Of a DNA stretch of 63,765 nucleotides, positions 1 to 8,048 are shown piece after piece. Each line of letters starts with the position of its first letter. Position 1 is the stretch's first letter. This DNA is from Nitrospiraceae bacterium (GTDB taxonomy: Bacteria; Nitrospirota; Thermodesulfovibrionia; UBA6902). Both the position numbers and the translations under genes were made by a program. Where the stretch lies: NCBI GenBank assembly GCA_003599505.1, contig QZKO01000039.1:1-63765 (forward strand), written 5' to 3'. The notes under the pieces are model-generated. The model was not told the DNA's origin. It searched no databases and worked only from the letters and a program-made list of their open reading frames with translations.

Positions 1-391
1 AGACCGCGACGGCGACATTCTTCGGGTGAGCAAAGCCCTTTGCCTCTGGAATCGCATCGAGCGCCGCACGGCTCTTCGCCGCATGGAGGAGCGAAGCGAG
101 TGTATGCGATTTGCCGCCACCAAATGGCGTCCGGAGTTTGAGTACGCGATTGTATCCCGGTTCGCCGTCGAGCGAAGCCAGGACTTCTTTGAGCAGCTTC
201 TGCAAGTCCGCAGTCAGGTATGTTGCCCGGAAGAACGCCTCCGGATCGCGATTCACGACGGGGACGTTCTTGTCGCCGGCCGCGATCGCTCCTAAGTCGA
301 TCGCAAACAGCGCCTCAGTGAGGGCGCCTCCCTCAACATCAGGATGCAACCTCACGAGGTCTGTCCAGGGGCGAAGCGCTCGCGTGGTCAA
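1..391 (-). CDS. DUF499-family AAA-type ATPase, N-terminal part (runs off the window)
   Basis: This minus-strand frame is open from a TTG at 391 to the window edge, giving about 130 residues. It begins with LRPWTDLVRLHP, continues with a VNRDPEAFFRATYLT segment and reaches a P-loop, TPFGGGKSHTL, near residue 90. That order matches DUF499 proteins, large P-loop ATPases often found next to DUF1156-type DNA methylases and helicases in anti-phage islands. The TTG overlaps the TGA of the upstream small gene (388-390), so the two are translationally coupled. The catalytic role is not visible here because most of the protein lies outside the window. The family call is from memory of the N-terminal motif and P-loop. 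Confidence 0.75.
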   Translation of the reverse strand, partial: MTTRALRPWTDLVRLHPDVEGGALTEALFAIDLGAIAAGDKNVPVVNRDPEAFFRATYLTADLQKLLKEVLASLDGEPGYNRVLKLRTPFGGGKSHTLASLLHAAKSRAALDAIPEAKGFAHPKNVAVAV

Positions 392-684
392 TTCAGTTTC
401 TCCATATCAAACAGTCCTGGCTCACTACGGACTGGGTGCCCACCCTTCCGAATCTTCGGATAGAACACTCCGATCACAACCCATGTATTGGGGTGTGCGA
501 GAATCGTCCCCACGAAGAAGTGAGTGTCCTTGTCCGGCCCGCACAGTTCGCGGAGGAACTTTTCCCGTACCTTCTCGGCCGCGTCTTTATGCGAATTGCC
601 TTGTTTGACGAGTCGCCAGAAGAGCGCCCCGACCTCCCAATCCTCGATCATCATCTGGTGCCCTTTGCATCGAGGATCATCGCA
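388..684 (-). pseudogene. Small DUF499-associated protein, 5'-truncated
   Basis: The minus-strand product contains CDDPRCKGHQ, then IEDWEVGALFWRLV, then a KDTHFFVGTILAHPNTW segment ending in a VVIGVFYP strand. This resembles the small partner encoded beside DUF499 ATPases. The recognisable protein begins at the CDD motif (about 684). Upstream of that the same frame is only the antisense of the SGNH hydrolase gene. Its true N-terminus and promoter are therefore missing, although an ATG pair at 654/651 could restart translation. It is coupled to the DUF499 gene by a TTGA overlap. The function is unknown; context suggests a defence-island accessory protein. Confidence 0.5.
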
Positions 685-1638
685 CTCGGAGATTCCTGCA
701 CCCTCGGGGTCGGCATCGAAGACAATGAAACGTATTCCGCAGCGCTCGAACGTCTGCTTAACGGGAGAAGTCAATCGTCAGGAAAGTATGAAGTCATAAA
801 CGCCGGGGTCGCGGGTTATACTTCGCTTCAGGGATCGAGGTTTTTCAAGACCGACATAGCCAGATACAAACCGGACGTCGTCACGGTGCAGTTCGGTTTC
901 AATGATTACCTTTATACCGCGGGCCCCTCCGACAAGGATGTGCCTGAATCGAGCAGTACGGCTATTTTCATTGACGGCATACTGAGAAAAAGCCATTTAT
1001 ACCGGTTTATCAGAAACAAGCTGGATATGCTGACGTCAAAGAAGCCCTCATATCCGCCGAACAGGCGCGTGGACTTGCCGGATTTCAGGAAAAACCTCAA
1101 AGGGCTCATATCCGCCGCAAGGGGGTCCGGCGCAAAGGTTATACTCTTGAACCTGCCCGTGCGGCCTGACGTCCCCCTTGTCGTAAACCCGGTGCCGCTG
1201 CCTGGCGGTGGGGACGGGAAAGGCGTGGAATGGCTGAGGCCCGCGGTTATAGGTGGAAAGAATTATTTTGTCGAATCCGCTTTCGACGGCCCGGCTTCCG
1301 AGCTCGATGAGGCTGTCGGGAAATATCCTCAGTGGTCGCTGGCGCATTACTTCCTGGCAAAAAAATATGAGGCCGCCGGCGAGAAGGAAAAGGCCCGGGA
1401 GGAATTCAATAAGGCAAAAGAAACGGACGTCGACAGGAAGGTAATCGCCGGATACAGCGCCGCCGTGAAAGAGGTAGCCGGAGAGACGAACGTCCCGATG
1501 ATCGACCTCGTCGGCGTATTTGGTTCTATGCAGGATAAAAGTCTTTTCCTCGACGAAAGACATACAAACGCAGCCGCGCATGCCATCATCGCCGAGGAGA
1601 TATTTAAGACTTTAATCAGGTTAAAAGTTGAAAGTTAA
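658..1638 (+). CDS. SGNH/GDSL-family hydrolase, 5'-truncated
   Basis: The product is an SGNH-fold esterase or acetylhydrolase. Block I is the GDS in IIALGDSCTLG (nucleotides 676-711), followed by INAGVAGYTS, a GFNDY block III and a C-terminal DERH block (D-x-x-H). A TPR-like helical insert (QWSLAHYFLAKKYEAAGEKE) sits before the last block, as in SGNH enzymes of exopolysaccharide loci. Family members normally carry an N-terminal membrane segment or 40-70 residues before GDS. Here those are absent and the frame upstream is antisense to the defence-type gene. A GTG at 658 is the nearest in-frame start, but no convincing RBS precedes it. It overlaps the next gene by 11 nt. It is probably an O-deacetylase of a surface glycan if still functional. 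Confidence 0.7.
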   Translation: MPFASRIIALGDSCTLGVGIEDNETYSAALERLLNGRSQSSGKYEVINAGVAGYTSLQGSRFFKTDIARYKPDVVTVQFGFNDYLYTAGPSDKDVPESSSTAIFIDGILRKSHLYRFIRNKLDMLTSKKPSYPPNRRVDLPDFRKNLKGLISAARGSGAKVILLNLPVRPDVPLVVNPVPLPGGGDGKGVEWLRPAVIGGKNYFVESAFDGPASELDEAVGKYPQWSLAHYFLAKKYEAAGEKEKAREEFNKAKETDVDRKVIAGYSAAVKEVAGETNVPMIDLVGVFGSMQDKSLFLDERHTNAAAHAIIAEEIFKTLIRLKVES

Positions 1639-1643
1639 AAGTG
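1622..1643 (+). repeat. Degenerate 7-bp tandem repeat (AAAAGTT type)
   Basis: Three consecutive heptamers (AAAAGTT, GAAAGTT, AAAAGTG) span the overlap between the SGNH gene and the next membrane protein. They supply its TTG start context and the last codons of the hydrolase. The same period is seen at four other places in the window. Confidence 0.5.
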
Positions 1644-3325
1644 AAATATATCGCAAGCCGCTTTTGGCCGCCGGAGTGGTCTCCCTGGGGGTCCTCTGTT
1701 TTGCGGTATACGGGGAAGCGCTCGGATACTATTTCACTTCAATGGACGCCTTTCCGCTTTTGCTGACAGGGAGGATCGATTCGCTTGAAGACATCGGCAG
1801 GATATTTTCATCTCCCCTCGGCGGAGGTTTTCCGTTCGGGACGTACTACAGGCCTTTAAGCGAGCTGTCATACGGGATCGACTACCTCATCTGGGGCAAG
1901 GACCCGATGGGTTATCATCTTACGGACATACTCCTTCATCTCGTCAATTCTATAATGGTCTTTTTTATAGCAGGCCTCCTGTACAAGGGCATTAAGAAGG
2001 GTTTGCTGTTTGCATGGATCGCGTCGCTCCTGTTTCTTCTTCATCCCCTCGGCTCAGCCGTCGTCCCTTCGATAGCGCGCAGGCAGGACATGCTCATTGC
2101 GCTCTTGCTGAGTCTTTGCCTTCTCTCATTTGTCAAAGCCGAACGGTCGGAGAGAAACCGGACGGCATGGTATGCGCTGTCTCTGATGATCGGTTTTTTA
2201 GCGGTCTTCTCGAAGGAGTCCGCCTTTGTGCTGCCCGTGCTGATAGGGCTTCTGTCCTTTATCTTCAATGACGGGTGCGATTACGGCAAAAGGCTTATTA
2301 CCGCCGTCAGGCGCTCAATGCCTTTTTTCGGGCTTGCCGCGCTGAATACCCTTCTTCACGTCTACCTGTTCGGCTCCTGGGGCGTGCACGGCTCATCGGG
2401 CCCGGCTCAAAACGCAGCCGCTGCAGTAAAGTCCTTCTTTATGCTCGCCGGACCTTTGGAGATTTTACATTTGAGCGCACCCTTGAGAGCGGCAACGCCG
2501 GCGGTTATTTTCCTGACCGCGTTCCTGTTTCTCGCGAATGCCCTGCGCAGGCACGGCGTCAGGGGATTTCTGAATGAAATTTTGAGCAGGGAGCGAAAAG
2601 TATATACTTATTTAACAGCTTTTATTCTCACTTTTATGGCGCTCTTTACCATAAGCGGCAAGTCTCTGGATTTTTACCACTACCTGCCGAACATGGCGGT
2701 AATTATTCTCGCAGTTATGGCCCTTGCGGACACTTTCAGAAAGAAATGGGCCTCTGTCGTCGTTAAATTCTCCGGCGGGATCTTCACCGCTTATGCGTTC
2801 CTGTACTCTCCTGTATTCGCCGATTACGATGCATGGCGCAGCAGCAGCGAGCTTACGCGCAGAACGATAGAAGAAACGGAAACGGCGCTGCTTTCCGATA
2901 GGGATGCCTCCAGGATATACCTGATCAACTGGCCCGGCTTTATCGGACTTGAGTCCGAGGCCCCAGGGACCAACTCTACCATACTCGTAAGCTACAGCAT
3001 GGACGCCTGGGCTGAATGGGCCGGGCTCAAACCGTCCCGGAATGTGGAATTCATACATGTATCTTACGCCTCTTTCCCGGCAGGCGATATCAGCGCAAAG
3101 CTCAATTATGTCTTCAAGGACAGGGAAATTCACGCCTCTGCCGAAGGATGCCTGATATCTCCCTCTAAATTCCCTTATAAAGGCGAAGTCCCTTTTAAAT
3201 TGAGGATAGATGACGACATGACAAGCGGTACGCTCGTTTTCACACGCGAGCTTCAGGATAATGAGCGGCTCTTTCTCTACGACGTCAACGGCATCAGGAT
3301 AGTTAGAAAGGCTGTGTACGGTTAG
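1628..3325 (+). CDS. GT-C-like integral membrane glycosyltransferase
   Basis: This 565-residue polytopic membrane protein has about ten hydrophobic segments. After the first segment a periplasmic loop reads TYYRPLSELSYGIDYLIWG followed by YHLTDILLHLVNS. That pattern is typical of GT-C proteins related to protein O-mannosyltransferases and bacterial TPR/GT-C proteins, which use polyprenyl-phosphate sugars as donors. The C-terminal ~150 residues are soluble and probably periplasmic. The start is a TTG overlapping the upstream stop and lying inside a 7-bp repeat. A later start is possible but would cut into the first membrane segment. It is followed 8 nt later by another GT-C-like gene. The substrate is unknown; the arabinose-phospholipid operon further downstream offers one possible donor. 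Confidence 0.65.
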   Translation: MKVKSEIYRKPLLAAGVVSLGVLCFAVYGEALGYYFTSMDAFPLLLTGRIDSLEDIGRIFSSPLGGGFPFGTYYRPLSELSYGIDYLIWGKDPMGYHLTDILLHLVNSIMVFFIAGLLYKGIKKGLLFAWIASLLFLLHPLGSAVVPSIARRQDMLIALLLSLCLLSFVKAERSERNRTAWYALSLMIGFLAVFSKESAFVLPVLIGLLSFIFNDGCDYGKRLITAVRRSMPFFGLAALNTLLHVYLFGSWGVHGSSGPAQNAAAAVKSFFMLAGPLEILHLSAPLRAATPAVIFLTAFLFLANALRRHGVRGFLNEILSRERKVYTYLTAFILTFMALFTISGKSLDFYHYLPNMAVIILAVMALADTFRKKWASVVVKFSGGIFTAYAFLYSPVFADYDAWRSSSELTRRTIEETETALLSDRDASRIYLINWPGFIGLESEAPGTNSTILVSYSMDAWAEWAGLKPSRNVEFIHVSYASFPAGDISAKLNYVFKDREIHASAEGCLISPSKFPYKGEVPFKLRIDDDMTSGTLVFTRELQDNERLFLYDVNGIRIVRKAVYG

Positions 3326-3332
3326 AAGAGGA

Positions 3333-4925
3333 ATGAATAATGACGTAAAATCAGGGAGCAAAACCAGCCCGCTCCTTTTATTGTCCTTATTTCTGGCACT
3401 CGGCCTCGGCATAAGGCTCTATATCTCCTGGCAGGATTTTGCCCTGCTATTCCAGAAATGCGTGGTGGACGACGCCCTCTTTTATCTGAACATCGCAAAA
3501 AACATCTCACTCGGCAAAGGCGCGACGTTCGACGGCTCTATCATGACTAACGGATTTCATCCGGCCTATGCCCTCCTGTTAGTGCCGTTGTTCCTGCTCT
3601 TTCCCGACAATCCGGATATGACTTTCCATCTGGCCTTGACGATCTGCTCTGTTTTCAGCGTTATGACAGGGGTAATCATATTTCTTATCGTAAAGGAGAT
3701 TGCGGGGGAAATCGCGGGACTGATCGCGTCTTTTTTATGGCTCTTCAATCCATACGTCATCATGATCTCATTGAACGGCGTTGAGGTGAGCGTGGCGATG
3801 TTCTTCCTTTCGCTCTGCATATATCAGTTCGTTAAGATGCGGGTAACAAATGCATTCGGTCCGCGGAGCCTGGCGCTGCTCGGGGCACTTACCGCGCTGG
3901 CTGTCCTGGGCCGGGTGGATTCCGTCTTCATGATGATGTCCCTTACATTTTTTCTCTTCCTGGCCTGGTACAAGGAAAAGAAAAGGCTGGTCCCGGCCCT
4001 GGCAGGGCCTGCTATTTTCAACCTGGCCGCTTTCAGCGCGCTCGCTCCGTGGTTTGCCTGGAACCTTTACCACTTCGGCTCCATCAGACAGATAAGCGGC
4101 GTGACTCTGCCCAACGTCGCGCACAATATGTTCCTGATGAAATACGGCACGTATCTTTCTTTGTCTCTGGTAAAGACCGAGCTTTCGAATCTGAGAATAT
4201 GGCTGGAGAGCATAGTCAGGTTCAGCGGCGGGCTCCCCTTTTTTATCAGCGCCCTCCTTATCTTTATCGTGTTCAGGCGTGGAAGCTTTATGGAGGATAT
4301 AGAGAAATTATGGGAGCAGATGAAAATAGTCGACTTTGCTGTTCTATCGGCCCTTTCCCTCGTATCATTCTACGCCTTTTATTTCTGGGGATGGTTCAGG
4401 CCGTGGTATTACCTTTCCGTGATTTTAACGGCAACGGTCTGCCTCGGAGTGTTCGCAGGATATGTCCTTAAAGCGGTCCGGGGCTCAAACCCCGGCATAA
4501 GGCCGCGTTATCTTGTCATCCTGTTTCTCGTCCTCGCCGTTTACTTTTCGCACCGGGGGGAGAGCGTCTGGGAAAAGGGCCTTTTCCCCTTTCAGAAACA
4601 GTTGTACGAATCAGCGCTGTGGTTAAACGAAAATACTGAGAAAGATACAAAGATAGGAGCGATCAGCTCAGGCGTTTACGGATACATCACTCAAAGGACG
4701 ACAGATCTCCTCGGCGTTGTGAACCACGAGGCTTACCGCGCAATGCGGGAGAAAAGGATTTTCTCATACATGAAGGAGAAAAACCTCGATTACCTTGTCG
4801 ACAGGGAAGATATGGTCGGGTTTTTCAGCGAGCGCTTTGACGGCGAAGGTTTTATGGATAAACTGACTCCCGTCAAGAGATTCGGGGACAAAGCCTCCGA
4901 CGTCGTGGTGTATAAAATAAATTAG
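3333..4925 (+). CDS. GT-C family membrane glycosyltransferase (PMT/ArnT-like)
   Basis: This 530-residue membrane protein has about 11-12 predicted transmembrane helices. The first periplasmic loop carries the acidic pair in VVDDALFYLNIAKN, followed by MTNGFHPAYALLL. This arrangement is characteristic of GT-C transferases, in which the first-loop Asp acts in catalysis. The C-terminal soluble domain (ESALWLNENTEKDTKIGAIS) strongly resembles the tail of the protein at 23779-25422, so the two are paralogues. The ATG follows the upstream stop by 7 nt. It likely transfers a sugar from a polyprenyl-phosphate carrier to a periplasmic acceptor. Confidence 0.7.
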   Translation: MNNDVKSGSKTSPLLLLSLFLALGLGIRLYISWQDFALLFQKCVVDDALFYLNIAKNISLGKGATFDGSIMTNGFHPAYALLLVPLFLLFPDNPDMTFHLALTICSVFSVMTGVIIFLIVKEIAGEIAGLIASFLWLFNPYVIMISLNGVEVSVAMFFLSLCIYQFVKMRVTNAFGPRSLALLGALTALAVLGRVDSVFMMMSLTFFLFLAWYKEKKRLVPALAGPAIFNLAAFSALAPWFAWNLYHFGSIRQISGVTLPNVAHNMFLMKYGTYLSLSLVKTELSNLRIWLESIVRFSGGLPFFISALLIFIVFRRGSFMEDIEKLWEQMKIVDFAVLSALSLVSFYAFYFWGWFRPWYYLSVILTATVCLGVFAGYVLKAVRGSNPGIRPRYLVILFLVLAVYFSHRGESVWEKGLFPFQKQLYESALWLNENTEKDTKIGAISSGVYGYITQRTTDLLGVVNHEAYRAMREKRIFSYMKEKNLDYLVDREDMVGFFSERFDGEGFMDKLTPVKRFGDKASDVVVYKIN

Positions 4926-4944
4926 GGTCAAGGGTAAGGGAAAC

Positions 4945-6483
4945 GTGCAAAATAAAAAACCGGTGACGACGTTTATCTCTCTCGGCGACATAAGGGCCGC
5001 CGGTATACGGGCGATCAGCGCTGTTCTCAGAAGCAGGGGCTGGGAGTCGAATATAGTCACGTACAAGCTGGGCTATTCAAAGGACGACATTCCTACCGCT
5101 AAGGAAGAAGATTTGCTGATCAGCCTTTTAAAAGACCTGAATACGGATATCGCCGCAATAAGCGTTAAGACCCCGTTTTTAAAGACGGCTGAAAAAATAA
5201 CAAGACGGGTAAAAGACGAGCTCGGCATTCAGGTGGCCTGGGGTGGAAGCCACCCGACCGTAATGCCTGCAGAGAGTTTGAATTGCGCTGATATTGTCTG
5301 TGTGGGCGAAGGGGAGCATCCGTTTCTTGAGCTTCTTGAGCGGACGGCTGACAGCGGAAACATATATGACATTAAAAACCTGTGGCTCAGGAAAGACGGG
5401 GAGATCGTCAGGAACAATATACGTCCCCTGCTCCAGACAAAAGACCTGGACGCCCTTCCTTTCCCTGACTGCGGAGGAGAGAACAAATATATAATCAACA
5501 ATGAAAAGCTGACCCGGGGCGATTGTCTCAATACGGTTATCGAGTATTATCCCATGGCGTCGAGGGGCTGTCCGTACAGTTGCAGCTTTTGCATAAACGG
5601 CGTGCTGAGAGACATTTATCGGGGCAGTGGTCCTTTCGTAAGATTAAGGAGCCCGGAAAAGGTCGTTGACGAGATCGCGGGCGTCCTCAAAATATTCCCT
5701 TCGGTCAGGAGGATCAGGTTCCTGGACGAAGTATTCCCCTGGAGGATGGACTGGATAAAAAAATTCAGCGATGAATATAAAAAGAGGATCGGCCTCCCCT
5801 TCCTCTGCACCTCCCATCCGGGCGCCATAAGGGAGGACGTGATAAAGATACTCAAAGAAGCCGGACTGATCGTCGTCGGCTTCGGCATGCAAAGCCCCTC
5901 TGAAAGGGTGCGCAAAGAGGTCTTTAACAGGGCCGAGACTAACGATACGATCCTGAAGTCGATAGAGATACTGCACAGGAACAGGCTTGAAGGCTTTTAC
6001 GACATCATACTGGACAACCCTTTTGAGACGGAGCCGGACAAGAAGGAGGGACTTGATTTCCTGCTGAAGATACCCAAGCCGTATAATATCAGCGCCTTTG
6101 GCCTGAAGTTTTTCCCTACGTACAAGATAACCCTTGAAGGGCTGAACAAGGGAATTACCAGCGAAGCGGAAGTGGAGTCCCTCGGCTCACAGGGTTATTT
6201 CGAGATGAACTATAACTGGTATTCTCCACGGAAAAAAGAAGACGTCTTCTGGAACTGTCTTTATCTCCTGGCCTCAAGGAGCGCTGTGCCGGCTTTTGTG
6301 GTCAGGTCGGCGAGCAGAACACATATCCTCAGAAAGTATCCTCAGCTTCTCGTCCGGATGGTTAAATTGAGCTGGCCGCCTGAGCTCCTGATAATCGGGG
6401 CCCGCAGGCTTGTAAGAGGTCAGTTGAATCCGCTTAACGTCATAAAAGTCATTGTGTCGCGGATGTTGAAGAGGACGATATAA
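4945..6483 (+). CDS. B12-binding domain radical SAM protein
   Basis: This 512-residue protein has an N-terminal cobalamin-binding Rossmann domain (about 1-165), with WGGSHPTVMP at 99-108 and the VCVGEGEHPFLELL motif at 119-131. A radical SAM barrel follows, with the [4Fe-4S] cluster cysteines C209, C213 and C216 (CPYSCSFC). A C-terminal helical region follows. Class B radical SAM enzymes of this layout catalyse methylations or rearrangements on unreactive carbons. The start is GTG, preceded by an AGGGTAAGGGAA Shine-Dalgarno-like stretch. It lies between membrane glycosyltransferases and a secreted protease. The substrate cannot be inferred. A related enzyme lies at 51467-52894. Confidence 0.8.
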   Translation: MQNKKPVTTFISLGDIRAAGIRAISAVLRSRGWESNIVTYKLGYSKDDIPTAKEEDLLISLLKDLNTDIAAISVKTPFLKTAEKITRRVKDELGIQVAWGGSHPTVMPAESLNCADIVCVGEGEHPFLELLERTADSGNIYDIKNLWLRKDGEIVRNNIRPLLQTKDLDALPFPDCGGENKYIINNEKLTRGDCLNTVIEYYPMASRGCPYSCSFCINGVLRDIYRGSGPFVRLRSPEKVVDEIAGVLKIFPSVRRIRFLDEVFPWRMDWIKKFSDEYKKRIGLPFLCTSHPGAIREDVIKILKEAGLIVVGFGMQSPSERVRKEVFNRAETNDTILKSIEILHRNRLEGFYDIILDNPFETEPDKKEGLDFLLKIPKPYNISAFGLKFFPTYKITLEGLNKGITSEAEVESLGSQGYFEMNYNWYSPRKKEDVFWNCLYLLASRSAVPAFVVRSASRTHILRKYPQLLVRMVKLSWPPELLIIGARRLVRGQLNPLNVIKVIVSRMLKRTI

Positions 6484-6487
6484 CTAA

Positions 6488-6613
6488 GGAGTTAAGAGTT
6501 ATGAGTTGTGAGTTAAGAGTTAAAAGCAGGGGCCGGGGGCAAGGGCTCGTCACTCGTTACGCGTTACTCGTTACTGTTTTACTGTTCACTGTTCACTGTT
6601 CGCTGTTCACTGT
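6488..6613 (+). repeat. Cluster of three different 7-bp tandem repeats feeding into a signal peptide
   Basis: Successive heptamer families are visible: GAGTTAA-type (6488-6524), then a GGGGCCG/GGGGCAA-type block (6527-6545), then CGTTACT/CGTTACG (6553-6575), then GTTCACT copies (about 6580-6613). The start codon and hydrophobic signal region of the downstream protease are written in this repeat DNA. Confidence 0.7.
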
Positions 6614-7991
6614 TGCTTTCGCCGCGCCGTACGGCGCTCAGTGGTATGACGTATCCGAGTACCTGCTTGGCAAAGTTTACGTGAAAGTCATTTTCCTTGA
6701 GAGCAATGAGAAGGGCCCGAATACCGAGAACTGGACCGCGCAGGAACGGACAAACTGCAAAGAGGCCCTCGAAAAGGCGCTGTCTGAAATCAGGAACAGG
6801 TTTATCAGGGAATTCGAGATTGAAGAAGGCTCCGGCAAATTGCCTCCCGGCGTCAATCTCGAATTCATCACCGATTATGAAACAGCAGAAATATCAGTAG
6901 AGCCTATTACGTTAAATGGCTCCGGAATCATGTTCTCTACCGGAGACCTGAAGCTGTGGGTGAATGAGGTTATGGCAAAGAAGGGGTTTGACAAGAAAAC
7001 CCCGCCGACAGGCCTTCAGCCGATACTTCCTTATCCCCCTTTTCAATACAACGTAGCCGAATATGCCGACTATCTGAGAAATAAATACGATACCGATTGG
7101 GCTACAGTCATTTTCTTCTATGACAATTCCGATGACGAAGACGGCCTCTTTGCAAATAAAAAATCCGCAGGGCCTCCTATGGGCGTCGGAGGTCCGGGGC
7201 TGCACTTTTCAAACAACAGAGGAAGACCTTTTATCGAAAAGCGACAAGCTCCTGAAGACCCTCTTTCGGTTGCCGGTATCATTCATGAATTCCTTCATGT
7301 CTGGTATGCCGTCGATGAGCATACAAGCAACAGGCACTTCAAAGAAGACGCCGTCATGGGATATTTGGGAGGCGAAAACCTTAATTACGGCAAGGCCAAA
7401 GGACACAGGTCGATTATGTACACTGCGCAGGATTGGCCTGAGATGTCCCCATATACAAAGAAGCAGGTAGGCTGGACTGACAGCGACGGAGACCATATCC
7501 CCGACATACTGGACGTGCCGCCGGTCATAACGTTATCAGGTCATGAAAAAAAAGGCGCTGCGACATATGAAGGAAGGGCCTTTTCACCGCCCCTTCCCAA
7601 CAAGAACCCCTACTCGGAAGGGGGCACACTGAAGCCGCCGCAGGACCTCTCAGTCGTTCTCCATTTGTCTCCGGCGCCTGAAAGGAGAGCCGGCATCGGA
7701 GATTTCTTTAAAAAGGTCCCCGCCTTCCGGCCGCCGTTTCCCTGGACAAGAAACGATATTACGATCAATAAAATTATTTCTGTCGAATACCGGGTAACGA
7801 AGGACGGGAAGGCCGTCGCCGGCTGGGGAAAGGCTACGCCTGGGGACGGGGCATTCGATGAGGCCGTTGAAGATTTCAATTTCTCATTTCAAACGCCCCC
7901 GCAGGGGGAATATGCTGTCGAGGTCCACGCCCTGAATTCGGTCGGTCTTCTCGCCACAGAGAGCACAGAGACTAAAAGGATGTTAAAATAG
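6501..7991 (+). CDS. Secreted HEXXH metalloprotease-like protein
   Basis: This 496-residue protein starts with a hydrophobic segment ending in FTVAFAAPYG, so it is probably exported. A zinc-protease motif HEFLH lies at 262-266 and is followed by VWYAVDEH, with an Asp/Glu/His cluster at 272-274 that could supply the third ligand. A TSP3-like SDGDHIPDILD segment follows, then a proline-rich linker and a C-terminal beta domain (EYRVTKDGKAVAGWG). I do not recognise a named peptidase family. The first ~40 residues are encoded by heptamer repeats, so the precise start is uncertain. ATG 6501 has an AAGGAG sequence upstream. It may trim surface proteins or matrix, but this is inferred only from secretion and context. 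Confidence 0.6.
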   Translation: MSCELRVKSRGRGQGLVTRYALLVTVLLFTVHCSLFTVAFAAPYGAQWYDVSEYLLGKVYVKVIFLESNEKGPNTENWTAQERTNCKEALEKALSEIRNRFIREFEIEEGSGKLPPGVNLEFITDYETAEISVEPITLNGSGIMFSTGDLKLWVNEVMAKKGFDKKTPPTGLQPILPYPPFQYNVAEYADYLRNKYDTDWATVIFFYDNSDDEDGLFANKKSAGPPMGVGGPGLHFSNNRGRPFIEKRQAPEDPLSVAGIIHEFLHVWYAVDEHTSNRHFKEDAVMGYLGGENLNYGKAKGHRSIMYTAQDWPEMSPYTKKQVGWTDSDGDHIPDILDVPPVITLSGHEKKGAATYEGRAFSPPLPNKNPYSEGGTLKPPQDLSVVLHLSPAPERRAGIGDFFKKVPAFRPPFPWTRNDITINKIISVEYRVTKDGKAVAGWGKATPGDGAFDEAVEDFNFSFQTPPQGEYAVEVHALNSVGLLATESTETKRMLK

Positions 7992-8048
7992 TCAGTTGTT
8001 TGAACGGTGGATATACCCCTCACTGAAAGGGTTACGCATTCAAGAAAA

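Noticed and set aside
436-657. Longer N-terminus for the SGNH hydrolase from GTG 436
   Set aside because: This part is the antisense of the recognisable DUF499-partner gene and shows no SGNH features. The hydrolase fold starts at about 676.
1048-1581. Long antisense ORFs, for example 1048-1581, 15378-15941, 44641-45171, 46342-46881 and 55266-55838
   Set aside because: Each lies opposite a recognised gene with intact motifs; none shows a domain, RBS or codon pattern of its own.
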